In this document: positions 33,273-42,500 of the stretch, piece after piece | Layout of the letters: the number at the start of each line of letters is the position of its first letter | How positions within the stretch are numbered: position 1 is the first letter of the stretch | From: Nonomuraea rhodomycinica | Lineage (GTDB): Bacteria > Actinomycetota > Actinomycetes > Streptosporangiales > Streptosporangiaceae | Reading direction: 5' to 3' | Assembly (NCBI RefSeq): GCF_013363995.1 | Contig: NZ_JABWGO010000017.1 | Location: forward strand, 48,365-112,364 | DNA length: 64,000 nt | The notes under the pieces: model-generated | The model's input: the letters and a program-made list of their open reading frames with translations, nothing else | Databases searched by the model: none | Told to the model about the DNA's origin: nothing | Position numbers and translations under genes: made by a program

Positions 33273-34604
33273 ATGAGCCATCACCGCGCCATCGCCGGCG
33301 TGTTCGCCGTCCACGGCGCCGTCGCCGGCAGCCTCGCCACCCGCGTCCCCTGGATCCAGGACCACCTCGCGCTCGACCCGCGCACGCTCGGACTCGCGCT
33401 GCTCTGCCCGCCGATCGGCGCCGTCCTCGGCATGCCCCTGGCCGGACGGCTGGCGCACCGTCTCGGAGGGCGCGCCGCCACCCGGCTCCTGCTCGCCCTC
33501 TGGTGCGCGGGGCTCGCCCTTCCCGCGCTGTCGCCCGCCCCCGCCTGGCTGTTCGTGGCCTTCCTCGGGTACGGCATGGCCGCCGGCACGTGCGACGTGA
33601 CCATGAACGCGCAGGCCGTCGTCCTGGAACGCCATCTGCGACGCTCGATCATGTCCGGGCTCCACGGCATGTGGGGCGTGGGAAGCCTGGTGGGAGGCGG
33701 CGCGGGCACGCTGGCCGCGCAGGCCGGCGTCGACGCCCGGCTCCACCTCGCGGGAGCGGCCCTCGTGCTGCTCGTCGCCGGGGCGGCCGTCGGGCGTGAC
33801 CTCCTGCCCGGCGACCGGCCCCGGGCCGCGATCCCCGGAGGCGACGGGAAGTCCTCGGGGCCGCGGTTCGCCCTGCCCTCGGGGATCCTCGTGGTCATGG
33901 GGATCGTCGGGTTCTGCGCCACGTTCGCCGAGGGCGCCAGCGCGAACTGGGCCGCCGTCTACCTCACCGAGGTCACCGGCGCGGGCCCCGGGCCGGCCGC
34001 CGCCGGGTACACGATCTTCATGCTCTGCATGGCGGGGACCCGGCTGGTCGGCGACCGGGTCGTCCGGCGGGTCGGGCCCGTGACGGCCGTGCGGGCGGGC
34101 GGCGTCCTGGCCGTCGCGGGCGGCGCCGTCGTCGTCGCCTCCCGCGCGCCGCTGGCCGGCATGGCGGGGTTCGCCGTCATGGGGGTGGGCGTCGCGGTCG
34201 TCATGCCGCTGGTCATCGCGGCGGCCGGCCGGACGGGGAGCACGCCGGGAGCCGGGATCGCGGGCGTCGCGTCGATCACGTACCTGTCGGGGCTGACGGC
34301 GCCGGCCGCCACCGGGTGGATCGCGGGCGCCGTCTCCTACCCGGTGGCCTTCGCCGTGATCACCGCCGTGGTGCTGCCGGTGATCCTCCTCGCCCCGGCC
34401 CTCCGCGAGCCGGCGTCGCCTCTCCGCGAGCCGGCCCCGGCCCACCCCGAGAAGGCCACGGTCCACCCCGCGCCCGCTCCGGCCCTCAGCGAGCCGGCCC
34501 CGGTCCTCCCTGAGAAGGCCCCGGCCCCGGGCGAAGGGACGCGCGAACCGGAGCCGGGCCCCGGGTGTCAGCGCCCCGAGATCAGGTCCGCGAGGCGGGC
34601 GTAG
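33273..34604 (+). CDS. MFS transporter (YbjJ/FucP-like)
   Basis: This 443-residue major facilitator has about twelve membrane helices. Typical parts are SLATRVPWIQDHLALDPRTLG, GAVLGMPLAGRLAHRLGGR, TMNAQAVVLER and SIMSGLHGMWGVGSLVGGG. It probably carries a sugar or small metabolite and is controlled by the adjacent ROK repressor. The last about 65 residues form a soluble tail of repeated EPA/PEKA segments absent from usual members. The gene end overlaps the convergent oxidoreductase by 37 bp, so the tail may result from loss of an earlier stop. Confidence 0.88.
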   Translation: MSHHRAIAGVFAVHGAVAGSLATRVPWIQDHLALDPRTLGLALLCPPIGAVLGMPLAGRLAHRLGGRAATRLLLALWCAGLALPALSPAPAWLFVAFLGYGMAAGTCDVTMNAQAVVLERHLRRSIMSGLHGMWGVGSLVGGGAGTLAAQAGVDARLHLAGAALVLLVAGAAVGRDLLPGDRPRAAIPGGDGKSSGPRFALPSGILVVMGIVGFCATFAEGASANWAAVYLTEVTGAGPGPAAAGYTIFMLCMAGTRLVGDRVVRRVGPVTAVRAGGVLAVAGGAVVVASRAPLAGMAGFAVMGVGVAVVMPLVIAAAGRTGSTPGAGIAGVASITYLSGLTAPAATGWIAGAVSYPVAFAVITAVVLPVILLAPALREPASPLREPAPAHPEKATVHPAPAPALSEPAPVLPEKAPAPGEGTREPEPGPGCQRPEIRSARRA

Positions 34605-35989
34605 GCCGAGGTCGTCGTGCCCCTGTCGTTCTCGTGGCGGTCGGCCGCCCGGTACAGCGCGTAGATGAGCTGCACCCCCGTCCACCGCAGCGGCTCCGGC
34701 TCCCACTGCCGCACCTGACGCCCGACCCACGGCAGCGCCGTAAGCTCCGTCTCGCGCCGCAGCACCAGGTCCCGCAGCGTACGGCCGGCCAGGTTCGTCG
34801 TGGTCACGCCGCTGCCCACGTAACCGCCGGCCCAGCCGAGCCCCGTCGCGTGGTCGAGGTGGACGGTCGAGCACCAGTCGCGCGGCACCCCCAGCACCCC
34901 GCACCACGCGTGCTGCACCCGCGCGTCGGCCGCGGCCGGGAACAGCTTGACCAGCATCCGCCACAGCAGCGCCACCGTGGACGCCTGGGTGGCGCCGTGC
35001 CGGTCGGTGCGCGAGCCGTACCGGTAGGGCACGCCGCGCCCGCCGATGGCGATCCGGTCGTCGGCCGTGCGCTGGGCGTAGATGTAGGCGTGCGCCTGGT
35101 CGCCCAGCAGCTCGCTGCCCGACCAGCCGATGTGCTTCCACACCTCGGCCGGCAGCGGCTCCGTCACGATCATGGAGCTGTTCATCGGCAGCCACTGCCG
35201 GTGCTGGCCTTCGAGGCTGGCGGTGAAGCCCTCGGTGGCGCGGATGACGTAGTCGGCCCGGACCGTGCCCCGGGTGGTGACCGCCGCGGCCCGCCCGCCG
35301 CCGCGGCGGGGCAGGATCGCGGTGACGGTCGTGTCCTCGAAGACGTCCACGCCGAGCTGCGCCACGGCCCGGGCCAGGCCGAGGGCCAGCTTGGCCGGCT
35401 GGATGCGGGCGCAGTGGGGCGACCAGGTGGCCTCCAGCGTGCCGGCGACCTGGAGCCGTTCGCGCTGCTCGTCGCGGTCGAGCGGCCGGACGTCGTCCTC
35501 CCCGTACCCCCAGGCGCGCAGCTCGGCCGTCTCGGCGCGCAGCCGCCGGCGCTGCGCCGGGTTGGTGGCGACGTGCATGACGCCGCCCTTGTGGATGTCG
35601 GCGTCGATGCCCTCGGCCCGGGTCACCTCGATGACCTCGTCCACCGTGCGGAACATCTCGCGCTGCAGGTCGATCATCGCCTGCCGGCCGCGCGCCTTGG
35701 CGTGCCGCTTGCGCGACCCGGCGAACTCGGCCGACAGCCAGCCGCCGTTGCGCCCCGACGCGCCGAACCCGGCGAACTCCTTCTCCAGCACCGCCACGCG
35801 CAGCCCGGGGTCGGCCTTCTTCAGGTAGTACGCGGTCCACAGGCCGGTGTAGCCGCCGCCGACGATCGCCACGTCGTAGTCGCGGTCGCCCGGCAGCGCC
35901 GCGCGCCGGGCGGGCAGGCCGGCCTGGCGGAACCAGAAGGACACGCCGCCGTTGGCGAAGTCGGCGGTCAGCGGCACGCCGGCCTTCAC
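34568..35989 (-). CDS. FAD-dependent amine oxidoreductase (DAO/PuuB-like)
   Basis: This 473-residue D-amino-acid-oxidase-fold enzyme has FAD motif DVAIVGGGYTGLWTAYYL and the region FAGFGASGRNGGWLSAEF, which matches gamma-glutamylputrescine oxidase-type proteins. Later come TLEATWSPHCARIQPAKLA and GWAGGYVGSGVTTTNLAGR. It oxidises an amine or amino acid. It lies downstream of an XRE-cupin regulator resembling PuuR, with 233 bp between them containing the palindrome TCACCATGGTGA. This supports a polyamine or amine role, by inference. Confidence 0.88.
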   Translation of the reverse strand: MKAGVPLTADFANGGVSFWFRQAGLPARRAALPGDRDYDVAIVGGGYTGLWTAYYLKKADPGLRVAVLEKEFAGFGASGRNGGWLSAEFAGSRKRHAKARGRQAMIDLQREMFRTVDEVIEVTRAEGIDADIHKGGVMHVATNPAQRRRLRAETAELRAWGYGEDDVRPLDRDEQRERLQVAGTLEATWSPHCARIQPAKLALGLARAVAQLGVDVFEDTTVTAILPRRGGGRAAAVTTRGTVRADYVIRATEGFTASLEGQHRQWLPMNSSMIVTEPLPAEVWKHIGWSGSELLGDQAHAYIYAQRTADDRIAIGGRGVPYRYGSRTDRHGATQASTVALLWRMLVKLFPAAADARVQHAWCGVLGVPRDWCSTVHLDHATGLGWAGGYVGSGVTTTNLAGRTLRDLVLRRETELTALPWVGRQVRQWEPEPLRWTGVQLIYALYRAADRHENDRGTTTSAYARLADLISGR

Positions 35990-36187
35990 GGCGCGCTCAC
36001 GGCGCCGGCGCGCCGCCCCTCGGCCCGGGACGGAAGGGTGGAACAGCGGGTCACTCTGGTCTCCTGGTTCTTTCGGTCGTGTCGGGGGGTCGGACGGTGT
36101 CCCGCTTTCCTCTTCGGCCGCGCCGGGCGGGCGGCCCGGAGCGGTGGCGCCGGTCCGCGCGCGTGCTCCGGTGGTGCAGGTTCATGT

Positions 36188-36199
36188 TCACCATGGTGA
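36188..36199. promoter_or_regulatory. Palindrome upstream of the amine oxidoreductase gene
   Basis: TCACCATGGTGA is a perfect 12-bp palindrome about 200 bp before the oxidoreductase start and just after the XRE-cupin gene. It may be an operator for that regulator. The surrounding 35990-36222 holds no recognisable gene. Confidence 0.4.
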
Positions 36200-36222
36200 C
36201 TCGGCCATGGTAGGCACGGGGG

Positions 36223-36801
36223 TCAGGTGGCCGGTGTGGGCGGGCTCACCACCCACAGGACCTCGGCGGTGCGCTCGCCCTCGTTGGCCACGCGGTGGGG
36301 GAGCGAGGTGCGGTACTCCACGCTGTCGCCGGGGCCGAGGACGTGGCGGGCGGCCTCGCCCGGCGGCCCGAGCCAGAGCGTGACCTCGCCGCGGATCACG
36401 AGCAGGATCTCCTGCGCGTCGCCGTGCGTGTACGGCTCGGCCCCGGTGGAGGCGCCCGGGTCGAACTCCCCGGCGTACATCTCCAGGTTGCGCAGCGGCC
36501 GCTGGGAGATGAGGTACTTGCGCGCGCCCGGCCCCGCCGGCAGCTCGGGGCGTCCGGAACGGGGCACGACCCGGTGCCCGACCTCGTCGTCCTCGCTGAA
36601 CAGGTCGGCCACGGTGACGCCGAGGGCCAGCGCGATCCGGCGCAGCATGCCGACGCTCGCACCGGCCTGGCCGCGTTCGAGCTGGCTGATGAAGCTGGCG
36701 CTGGCGCCCGCCTCGGCGGCGAGCCCGCGCACGGTCATCCGGCGCATGGTGCGGTACGCCCGGACCCGGGCGCCCAGGCGCGCCGTCTCCGACTCGCTCA
36801 T
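36223..36801 (-). CDS. XRE-family regulator with cupin domain (PuuR-like)
   Basis: This 192-residue regulator has an XRE helix-turn-helix at residues 8-65 (MTVRGLAAEAGASASFISQLERGQAGASVGML). A C-terminal cupin sensor follows (PYTHGDAQEILLVIRGEVTLWLG, GPGDSVEYRTSLPHRVAN). This architecture regulates amine, amino acid and polyamine catabolism. It is upstream of the amine oxidoreductase on the same strand and divergent from a TPP enzyme. The sequence AACAA-C-TTGTT lies 25 bp before its ATG, consistent with autoregulation. Confidence 0.9.
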   Translation of the reverse strand: MSESETARLGARVRAYRTMRRMTVRGLAAEAGASASFISQLERGQAGASVGMLRRIALALGVTVADLFSEDDEVGHRVVPRSGRPELPAGPGARKYLISQRPLRNLEMYAGEFDPGASTGAEPYTHGDAQEILLVIRGEVTLWLGPPGEAARHVLGPGDSVEYRTSLPHRVANEGERTAEVLWVVSPPTPAT

Positions 36802-36825
36802 CGAACCCCTCGGCCGGCTGGACTG

Positions 36826-36836
36826 AACAACTTGTT
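36826..36836. promoter_or_regulatory. Candidate XRE-cupin operator
   Basis: AACAA-C-TTGTT has perfect 5-bp arms and lies in an AT-rich patch 25 bp upstream of the regulator ATG. The position fits autoregulation. Confidence 0.5.
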
Positions 36837-36913
36837 AAGCAGCAACGAAAGGACCGTACAGAAACGGGAGAAAGCCCAGCAAGAGCCCCCGGCATAACGA
36901 GTCCAAATCGCGA

Positions 36914-36961
36914 CGGGAGCACAGGCGGGAGCACGGGCGGGAGCATGGGCGGGAGCGATGG
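36914..36961. repeat. Four 12-bp tandem repeats
   Basis: Units CGGGAGCACAGG, CGGGAGCACGGG, CGGGAGCATGGG and CGGGAGCGATGG are arranged head to tail between the XRE-cupin and TPP-enzyme genes. They lie in the leader region of the TPP enzyme and vary by one to three bases. They look like recent slippage products. Confidence 0.8.
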
Positions 36962-37002
36962 GCAGGCGTCTGCCCCGCCCGGATCCGGGTAGGTGCGCCG
37001 CC

Positions 37003-38769
37003 ATGGCTCGCATCGCATCGGAATCCCTGATCGAACGGCTCGCCGAGTGGGGCGTCGACACCGTCTTCGGCATGCCCGGCGACGGCATCAACGGCATCAT
37101 GGAGGGGCTGCGCCGCCACCAGGACAAGGTGCGCTTCGTCCTGGTCCACCACGAGGAGGCCGCGGCGTTCATGGCCACCGGCTACGCCAAGGCCACCGGG
37201 AGGATCGGCGTGTGCCTGGCCACGTCGGGGCCCGGCGGCATCCACCTGCTCAACGGCCTGTACGACGCCAAGCTCGACCACGCCCCCGTGCTCGCGATCA
37301 CCGGCATGCAGGAGACCGCCGTGCTCGGCACCGGCTACCAGCAGGAGGTCCACCTCGACCGGGTCTTCGAGGACGTCGCCGAGTACAACATGACGGTCAC
37401 CAACCCGGAGCAGCTCCCGGCCGTGCTGGACCTCGCGGTGCGCACCGCCTACGCCCGGCGCGGCGTCGCCCACCTCACGATCCCCAACGACGTCCAGGTG
37501 GCCGAGGCGGGGGAGGCGCCGTTCGCGCACGTCGGGCCGGTGCGCGCGCCCCAGTCCACCGCCGCGTACCTGCGCCCGCCGGGCGTGCCGCGGCAGGAGC
37601 ACCTCGACGCGGCGGCCGAGCTGCTCAACGCCGCCGAACGGCCCGCCCTGCTGGTCGGCGCGGGCGCGCTGCACGCCCGCGAGGAGGTGCTGGCCGTCGC
37701 CGCCGCGCTCGGCGCGCCCGTGGTCAAGACGCTGCCCGGCAAGGCCGTCATCCCGGACGACTCGCCGTACACGACCGGCGGCATCGGCCTGCTCGGCACC
37801 CGCCCGAGCGAGGAGCTCATGGACGACGCCGACGCGCTGCTCATGGTCGGCACCAACTACCCGTACACCAAGTACCTGCCGCGGCCGGGGAAGGTACGCG
37901 TGGTGCAGATCGAGGCCGACCCGTCCCGCGCCGGCGCGCGCATGCCCACCGACGTGCCCATGGTCGGCGACGCCCGCGACGCCCTGCGGGCGCTGCTGCC
38001 CCTGCTCGCCCGGCGGGAGGACCTGTCCCACCTGCACGCGTACCAGAAGAGGACGGCCGCCTGGCGCTCCGACATGGAGGCGCTGGAGAACCCCGAGCGC
38101 GACCCGATCGCGCCGCAGTACGTGGTGTCCGTGCTCGACGACCTGGCCGCCGGCGACGCCATCATGACCTGCGACAGCGGCACCGTCGCCACCTGGGCCG
38201 CGCGCCACTGGACGATCCGCGACGGGCGCGAGTTCTACCTGTCGGGCAACCTCGCCTCGATGGCGCCCGGCCTGCCGTACGCGATCGCCATGCAGCACGC
38301 GCACCCCGGCCGGCAGGTGATCGCGTACGTCGGCGACGGCGGCTTCGCCATGCTCATGGCCGAGTTCCTGACCGCCGCCCGGCACGGGCTGCCGGTCAAG
38401 GTCGTGATCAACAACAACAACTCCCTCGGCCAGATCCTGTGGGAGCAGATGGTGCTCGGCTACCCCGAGCACGGGGTGCGCTTCCCCGACCCCGAGCCGG
38501 ACTACTCCGCGTGGGCCGTCTCGTGCGGCGGGTTCGGCGCGAAGGTGACGAAGCCGGGCGACGTCGCGGGCGCGATCGGCGCGGCCCTCGCGCACGACGG
38601 GCCGGCGCTGGTGGACGTGGCGGTGAACCCGAACGAGCCGCCCATGCCGGGCAAGGTCACCTACGAGCAGGCCAAGAAGTTCGCCCAGGCGTTCCTCAAG
38701 GGCCAGCCGCACCGGGCGGCCATCGCCACCACCCTGTTCAAGGACCGGATCGACAAGTTCGGCGACTGA
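37003..38769 (+). CDS. Thiamine-pyrophosphate enzyme (pyruvate oxidase/acetolactate synthase-like)
   Basis: This 588-residue three-domain TPP enzyme has its N-terminal Pyr domain in GVDTVFGMPGDGINGIMEGL and FVLVHHEEAAAFMATGYAK, with the catalytic Glu. The central domain includes PALLVGAGAL and GLLGTRPSEELMDDAD. The C-terminal TPP motif runs from VGDGGFAMLMAEFLTAARHG to VINNNN. The closest named relatives by motif are PoxB-type pyruvate dehydrogenases (quinone) and acetolactate synthases. The C-terminal KKFAQAFLKGQPHR stretch suits the PoxB type, which binds the membrane through its C-terminus. It is divergent from the XRE-cupin gene. Confidence 0.85.
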   Translation: MARIASESLIERLAEWGVDTVFGMPGDGINGIMEGLRRHQDKVRFVLVHHEEAAAFMATGYAKATGRIGVCLATSGPGGIHLLNGLYDAKLDHAPVLAITGMQETAVLGTGYQQEVHLDRVFEDVAEYNMTVTNPEQLPAVLDLAVRTAYARRGVAHLTIPNDVQVAEAGEAPFAHVGPVRAPQSTAAYLRPPGVPRQEHLDAAAELLNAAERPALLVGAGALHAREEVLAVAAALGAPVVKTLPGKAVIPDDSPYTTGGIGLLGTRPSEELMDDADALLMVGTNYPYTKYLPRPGKVRVVQIEADPSRAGARMPTDVPMVGDARDALRALLPLLARREDLSHLHAYQKRTAAWRSDMEALENPERDPIAPQYVVSVLDDLAAGDAIMTCDSGTVATWAARHWTIRDGREFYLSGNLASMAPGLPYAIAMQHAHPGRQVIAYVGDGGFAMLMAEFLTAARHGLPVKVVINNNNSLGQILWEQMVLGYPEHGVRFPDPEPDYSAWAVSCGGFGAKVTKPGDVAGAIGAALAHDGPALVDVAVNPNEPPMPGKVTYEQAKKFAQAFLKGQPHRAAIATTLFKDRIDKFGD

Positions 38770-38866
38770 TCGCAACGATCACAAATGATCACAGAACGGT
38801 GTGTAACGGCCGCCTCGTGCGTCACTTTTGGCGATACTTGCACCATGGCGAACGAAGGGGCGAGGG

Positions 38867-39274
38867 ATGCACGATGACCTGCAGGCCGCCATCGAGAGCC
38901 TGGTCGAGGAGTACGACCGGCAGGTCCGCGAGGTCCGCGAGGCCCACGCCCGCCTCAGCGAGGTCACGGCGACGGTCTCCGACGGCGACGTGACCGTCAC
39001 GGCGGGCCCGCAGGGCAGGATCGACGAGATCGTCTTCCATCCCCGCGTGTACGGCCGGCGGTCGCCCACGGAGCTGGCCCGGGCCGTGAAGGAGCAGATC
39101 GCCAGGGCCCAGGCCGAGGTGGCCGAGCGGTCGCGCGAGATCATGGCCCCGCTCATGCCCGAGGGGCTGGACGCCGAGGACGCGGCGGGCGGCGGGTTCG
39201 ACCTGGGCGCGCTGCTGCCGGACCCACCGGTCCGGCCCGCCCCCGACCGCCGTGGCAGGGAGGGCCGCCGGTGA
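38867..39274 (+). CDS. YbaB/EbfC-like protein of the effector locus
   Basis: This 135-residue protein has a YbaB-like core: a long first helix (LQAAIESLVEEYDRQVREVREAHARL), strands VTATVSDGDVTVTAGPQGRIDEIVFHP and a second helix (ELARAVKEQIARAQAEVAERS). Such proteins commonly open actinobacterial WXG/type VII effector operons, where they may be chaperones or structural partners. The ATG at 38867 follows GGGGCGAGGG. Upstream, GATCACA occurs twice 10 bp apart (38777, 38787). It overlaps the next gene by 4 nt. Confidence 0.75.
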   Translation: MHDDLQAAIESLVEEYDRQVREVREAHARLSEVTATVSDGDVTVTAGPQGRIDEIVFHPRVYGRRSPTELARAVKEQIARAQAEVAERSREIMAPLMPEGLDAEDAAGGGFDLGALLPDPPVRPAPDRRGREGRR

Positions 39275-39573
39275 GCGCGTGGGCCGAGGGCTTCGACGTC
39301 GCGTGGGCGCACATGCGCCGGGCCGGCTCCTCCTGGAGCAACCCCGCGGAACGGCTGCGCCAGGCGCGCGGGCTGGTGGACGGCGTGCTCGCCGCCGCGC
39401 CGTGGGGCGACGACCAGTACGGCCGGCAGTTCGCCGCCGACCTCACCCCCCGGCTGGACGGCCTGGCCGAGGGCTGTGAGCGGGGCGCCCGGAACATGGA
39501 CGACCTGGAGGAGCAGGTAGACACCGCCGCCCGCACCTACCAGCGGGTCGACCCGCCGTACCTCCAGGTCTGA
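39271..39573 (+). CDS. WXG100-like small helical protein
   Basis: This 100-residue helical protein reads MSAWAEGFDVAWAHMRRAG, then a helical hairpin through LDGLAEGCERGARNMDDLEEQVDTAARTYQRVD. Size, predicted helix-turn-helix and operon position match the ESX/WXG100-like partners of type VII effectors. The exact WxG turn is replaced by APWGDDQYG. It is flanked within 4 nt by the YbaB-like and effector genes, so translation is coupled. It probably pairs with the N-terminus of the next protein for export. Confidence 0.65.
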   Translation: MSAWAEGFDVAWAHMRRAGSSWSNPAERLRQARGLVDGVLAAAPWGDDQYGRQFAADLTPRLDGLAEGCERGARNMDDLEEQVDTAARTYQRVDPPYLQV

Positions 39574-39576
39574 CGC

Positions 39577-42500
39577 GTGGACCTGCGCTCGCTGCTCGGC
39601 CCGGTCTTCCCGATCGTCGAGCCGTGGCTCGGCTGGGTCGTCGGCATGGACTATCCGGCGACCGACGCCGAGCAGTGCCTGGCCCAGGCCCGCGTCCTGC
39701 GCGCGGCGGCCGAGCACTGCCGTACGGCCGGCACCGAGGGCGACGAGGCCCTGCGGCTCGTGCTCCAGTACGCCAGCGGGCCCGCCGCGGACGCGCTCAG
39801 CGGCCACTGGAAGCGGTACACCACCGAGGACCCCTCCTTCCTGGAGACGCTGGCGGCCTCCAGCGAGGACGCCGCCGACCGGCTGGAGCGCTACGGCCTC
39901 GACAGCGACTACACGCAGAAGTACATCGCGCTGTGCCTCGTCCTGCTCGCCTTCGTGCTGCTGCGCACCCGGGCGCTCGCGCCGCTGACGGGCGGCCGGT
40001 CCCTGATGTTCCAGGGCCCCGCCTGCCGTCTCGCCCGCCTGAACGTCCGGATCGTGGCGAAGATGCTGCTGCTCAGCATCGCCTTCATGACCGGGCTGGA
40101 CGCCGGGGTGCAGATCTGGCAGATCGCCGAGGGCAAGCGGCACTCGTGGGACGGGGAGAAGACGGCGGCGGCCCTGGAGGGCGGGCTGCTCACCGGCCTG
40201 GCCTTCGTGGCGCTGGGCGCGGGCGTCGTCCGGCTGGGCGGGCCCAGGATGCTCGGCGGCGGGGTGCTGAAGGCCGACATGACCGCCCGCGAGCGGGTCG
40301 CCGCCTGGCTCAGCCACACCATGGGCGGGGTCGCGACGCAGAGCGCCGTCGCCTCGGTCCTCGGCTCGGTGCCCATGCTCATGGAGTCGGGGCAGCTCAC
40401 CCCGGAGAACCTGGCCAAGGCGCTGGTCTCCGGTTTCGCCGGCGGCATCGACGGGCGGGTGGGGCGCGCCGAGCACGTCCCGCTCAAGAACGTCGCCGGC
40501 CTCGACCTGCCGCATCTGGGGGAGGCGCCGCGCCTGGGGGAGGCGCCGCGCCTGGGGGAGGCGGCGTTCACCGACAAGAGCCTCACCAGCCTCGCGGGCC
40601 TCACCGACAAGGCGGGGGCCGCCGCGCGGCCGGAGGGCCCCGCGCCGGGAGGGGAACGCGTGCTCGCCGGCGCCGGAGCCGCCCACCACTTCGGCGGCGC
40701 CGACCACCCCGGCCGCGCCGAGTCGCCCGGCGGCGTCCCGCACGACGGCACGTCCGGCGCCTCCCGCGACGCGGCCTCTCGGGACGGCGGGGCCTCTCGG
40801 GACGGTGCGGCCTCTCGGGACGGTGCGGCCTCAAGGGACGGCGCGGCCTCAAGGGACGGCGCGGCCGGGGACGGCCACCCCGGCCACCAGGGCGGCCATG
40901 AGGGCGGGCGCCGGGTGCCCGAGCTCACCGACACCCACCGGGAGCTCGTCCGCCAGTCCCGGATCGAGGTCGACGCCGGCCTCTGGTACCGCGAGCCCGG
41001 CCGGCACGCCCTGCCGACCGCCGACATGCGGCTGCTGCGCCACACCGAGGGCGTCCTCGACGTGGGCATCCAGGCCGACCGGGACGGCTTCGTCATCGGC
41101 GACCGGCGGCTGTCGGCCCGCGACGTCGGCACGATGCTCGCCCACGATCCGAAGGTGATGGCCGATCCGGACGCCAAGATCCGCCTCATCGCCTGCGACA
41201 TCGGCCAGAACCGCGCCGCGCTCCAGGAGATCGCCGACATCACCGGCCGGGAGGTCGTCGCCGCCGACAAGTACGTCTACATCGGCGCGGACCGGCTGCC
41301 CCACACAGGCGGAGTGCCGCAGTATCTGCCCGACGGCCGCCCTGTCTTCCGCGAGGACGGCACCTGGCACCAGGTCCGGCCGGAGCGGCCGCACGAGCAG
41401 CCGGCCGTCCCGATGCAGGTGCACCGGGAGGTGCGCGAGCTGCCGGGAGGGCCGATCGACGAGGCCACGCTCAAGACGCGGCTGGAGCGGGAGCGGCCCA
41501 CGGTGACGTTCCTCGGCCACGGCCAGCACGGCATCGTGCAGCGCGTCCGCTTCCACTCCGACGGCCTGGTCCTCATCCGCAAGCTCCACACCTATGGCCA
41601 GGTGACGCTGATCAAGGACGTGCTGGCCTCGCTCGTCGGCCGCGCCATCGGCGCTCCGGTGCCGCACATCGTCCGTGATCCGTTCAACCGTGAGGCCGTC
41701 TTCATGCAGTTCGTCGACGGCACCCCGGTCGAGAAGCTCACCGCGAGGGAGCTGAACCGGTACCTGGAGGGCGAGCCGGGCAGGAGACTCGGCCTGCTCG
41801 ACGCGCTGGTGTCCAACACCGACCGCCGGCGCCTCAACTGGCACGCCCATCGCGGGGTCGCACTGACGGGACTGGACCTGAGCCGGTCCTTCTCGTTCCA
41901 CGAGGAGAGGGTCGAGTTCGCCCAGAACGACTTCTCCCACCACTTCATGGACATCGACGGTGCGTGGCTCGACAACACCCTCACCCGGGCCGAGATGGAG
42001 ACCGTCATGGACGAGATCACGGCCCTGCGGCCCGCGTTCGAGGAGTCGCGCCGCCTCCACTGGTACGAGAACATGCTCGACAACCTCTACCACGTGAGCT
42101 GGCACGCCATGGGCGACGCGGCGGGAACGGCCGCCCCCGTCCACCACTTCGGCTACACCGACGCCCCCATGGTCTTCGACGGGATCCGCGACCAGGCGCA
42201 GGCGATCTTCCAGACGCGGTGGCGGGTGGGGGACGTCGTGCCGCTGCTGTTGGACTCCGGGGGGAGCCGGCGGGCGTTCGGGCTGGAGCTGGAGTACGCG
42301 CTGCCCGAGGTGCTGCCGGAGCGGCGGCCGGCCGTCAACGAGGCGATCGCCCGAGCCCTGCACGAGGCGGGCCTCAGCCACGACCGGCGGGTCCTCGACC
42401 ACCACGCCGGCCACGAGCGCGGCTACGACGAGGACGCCTCCGGCTGGTGGGTCGAGACCGAGACCAGCCGGGACGTCGCCGGCGAGGTCATCTCGCCGAT

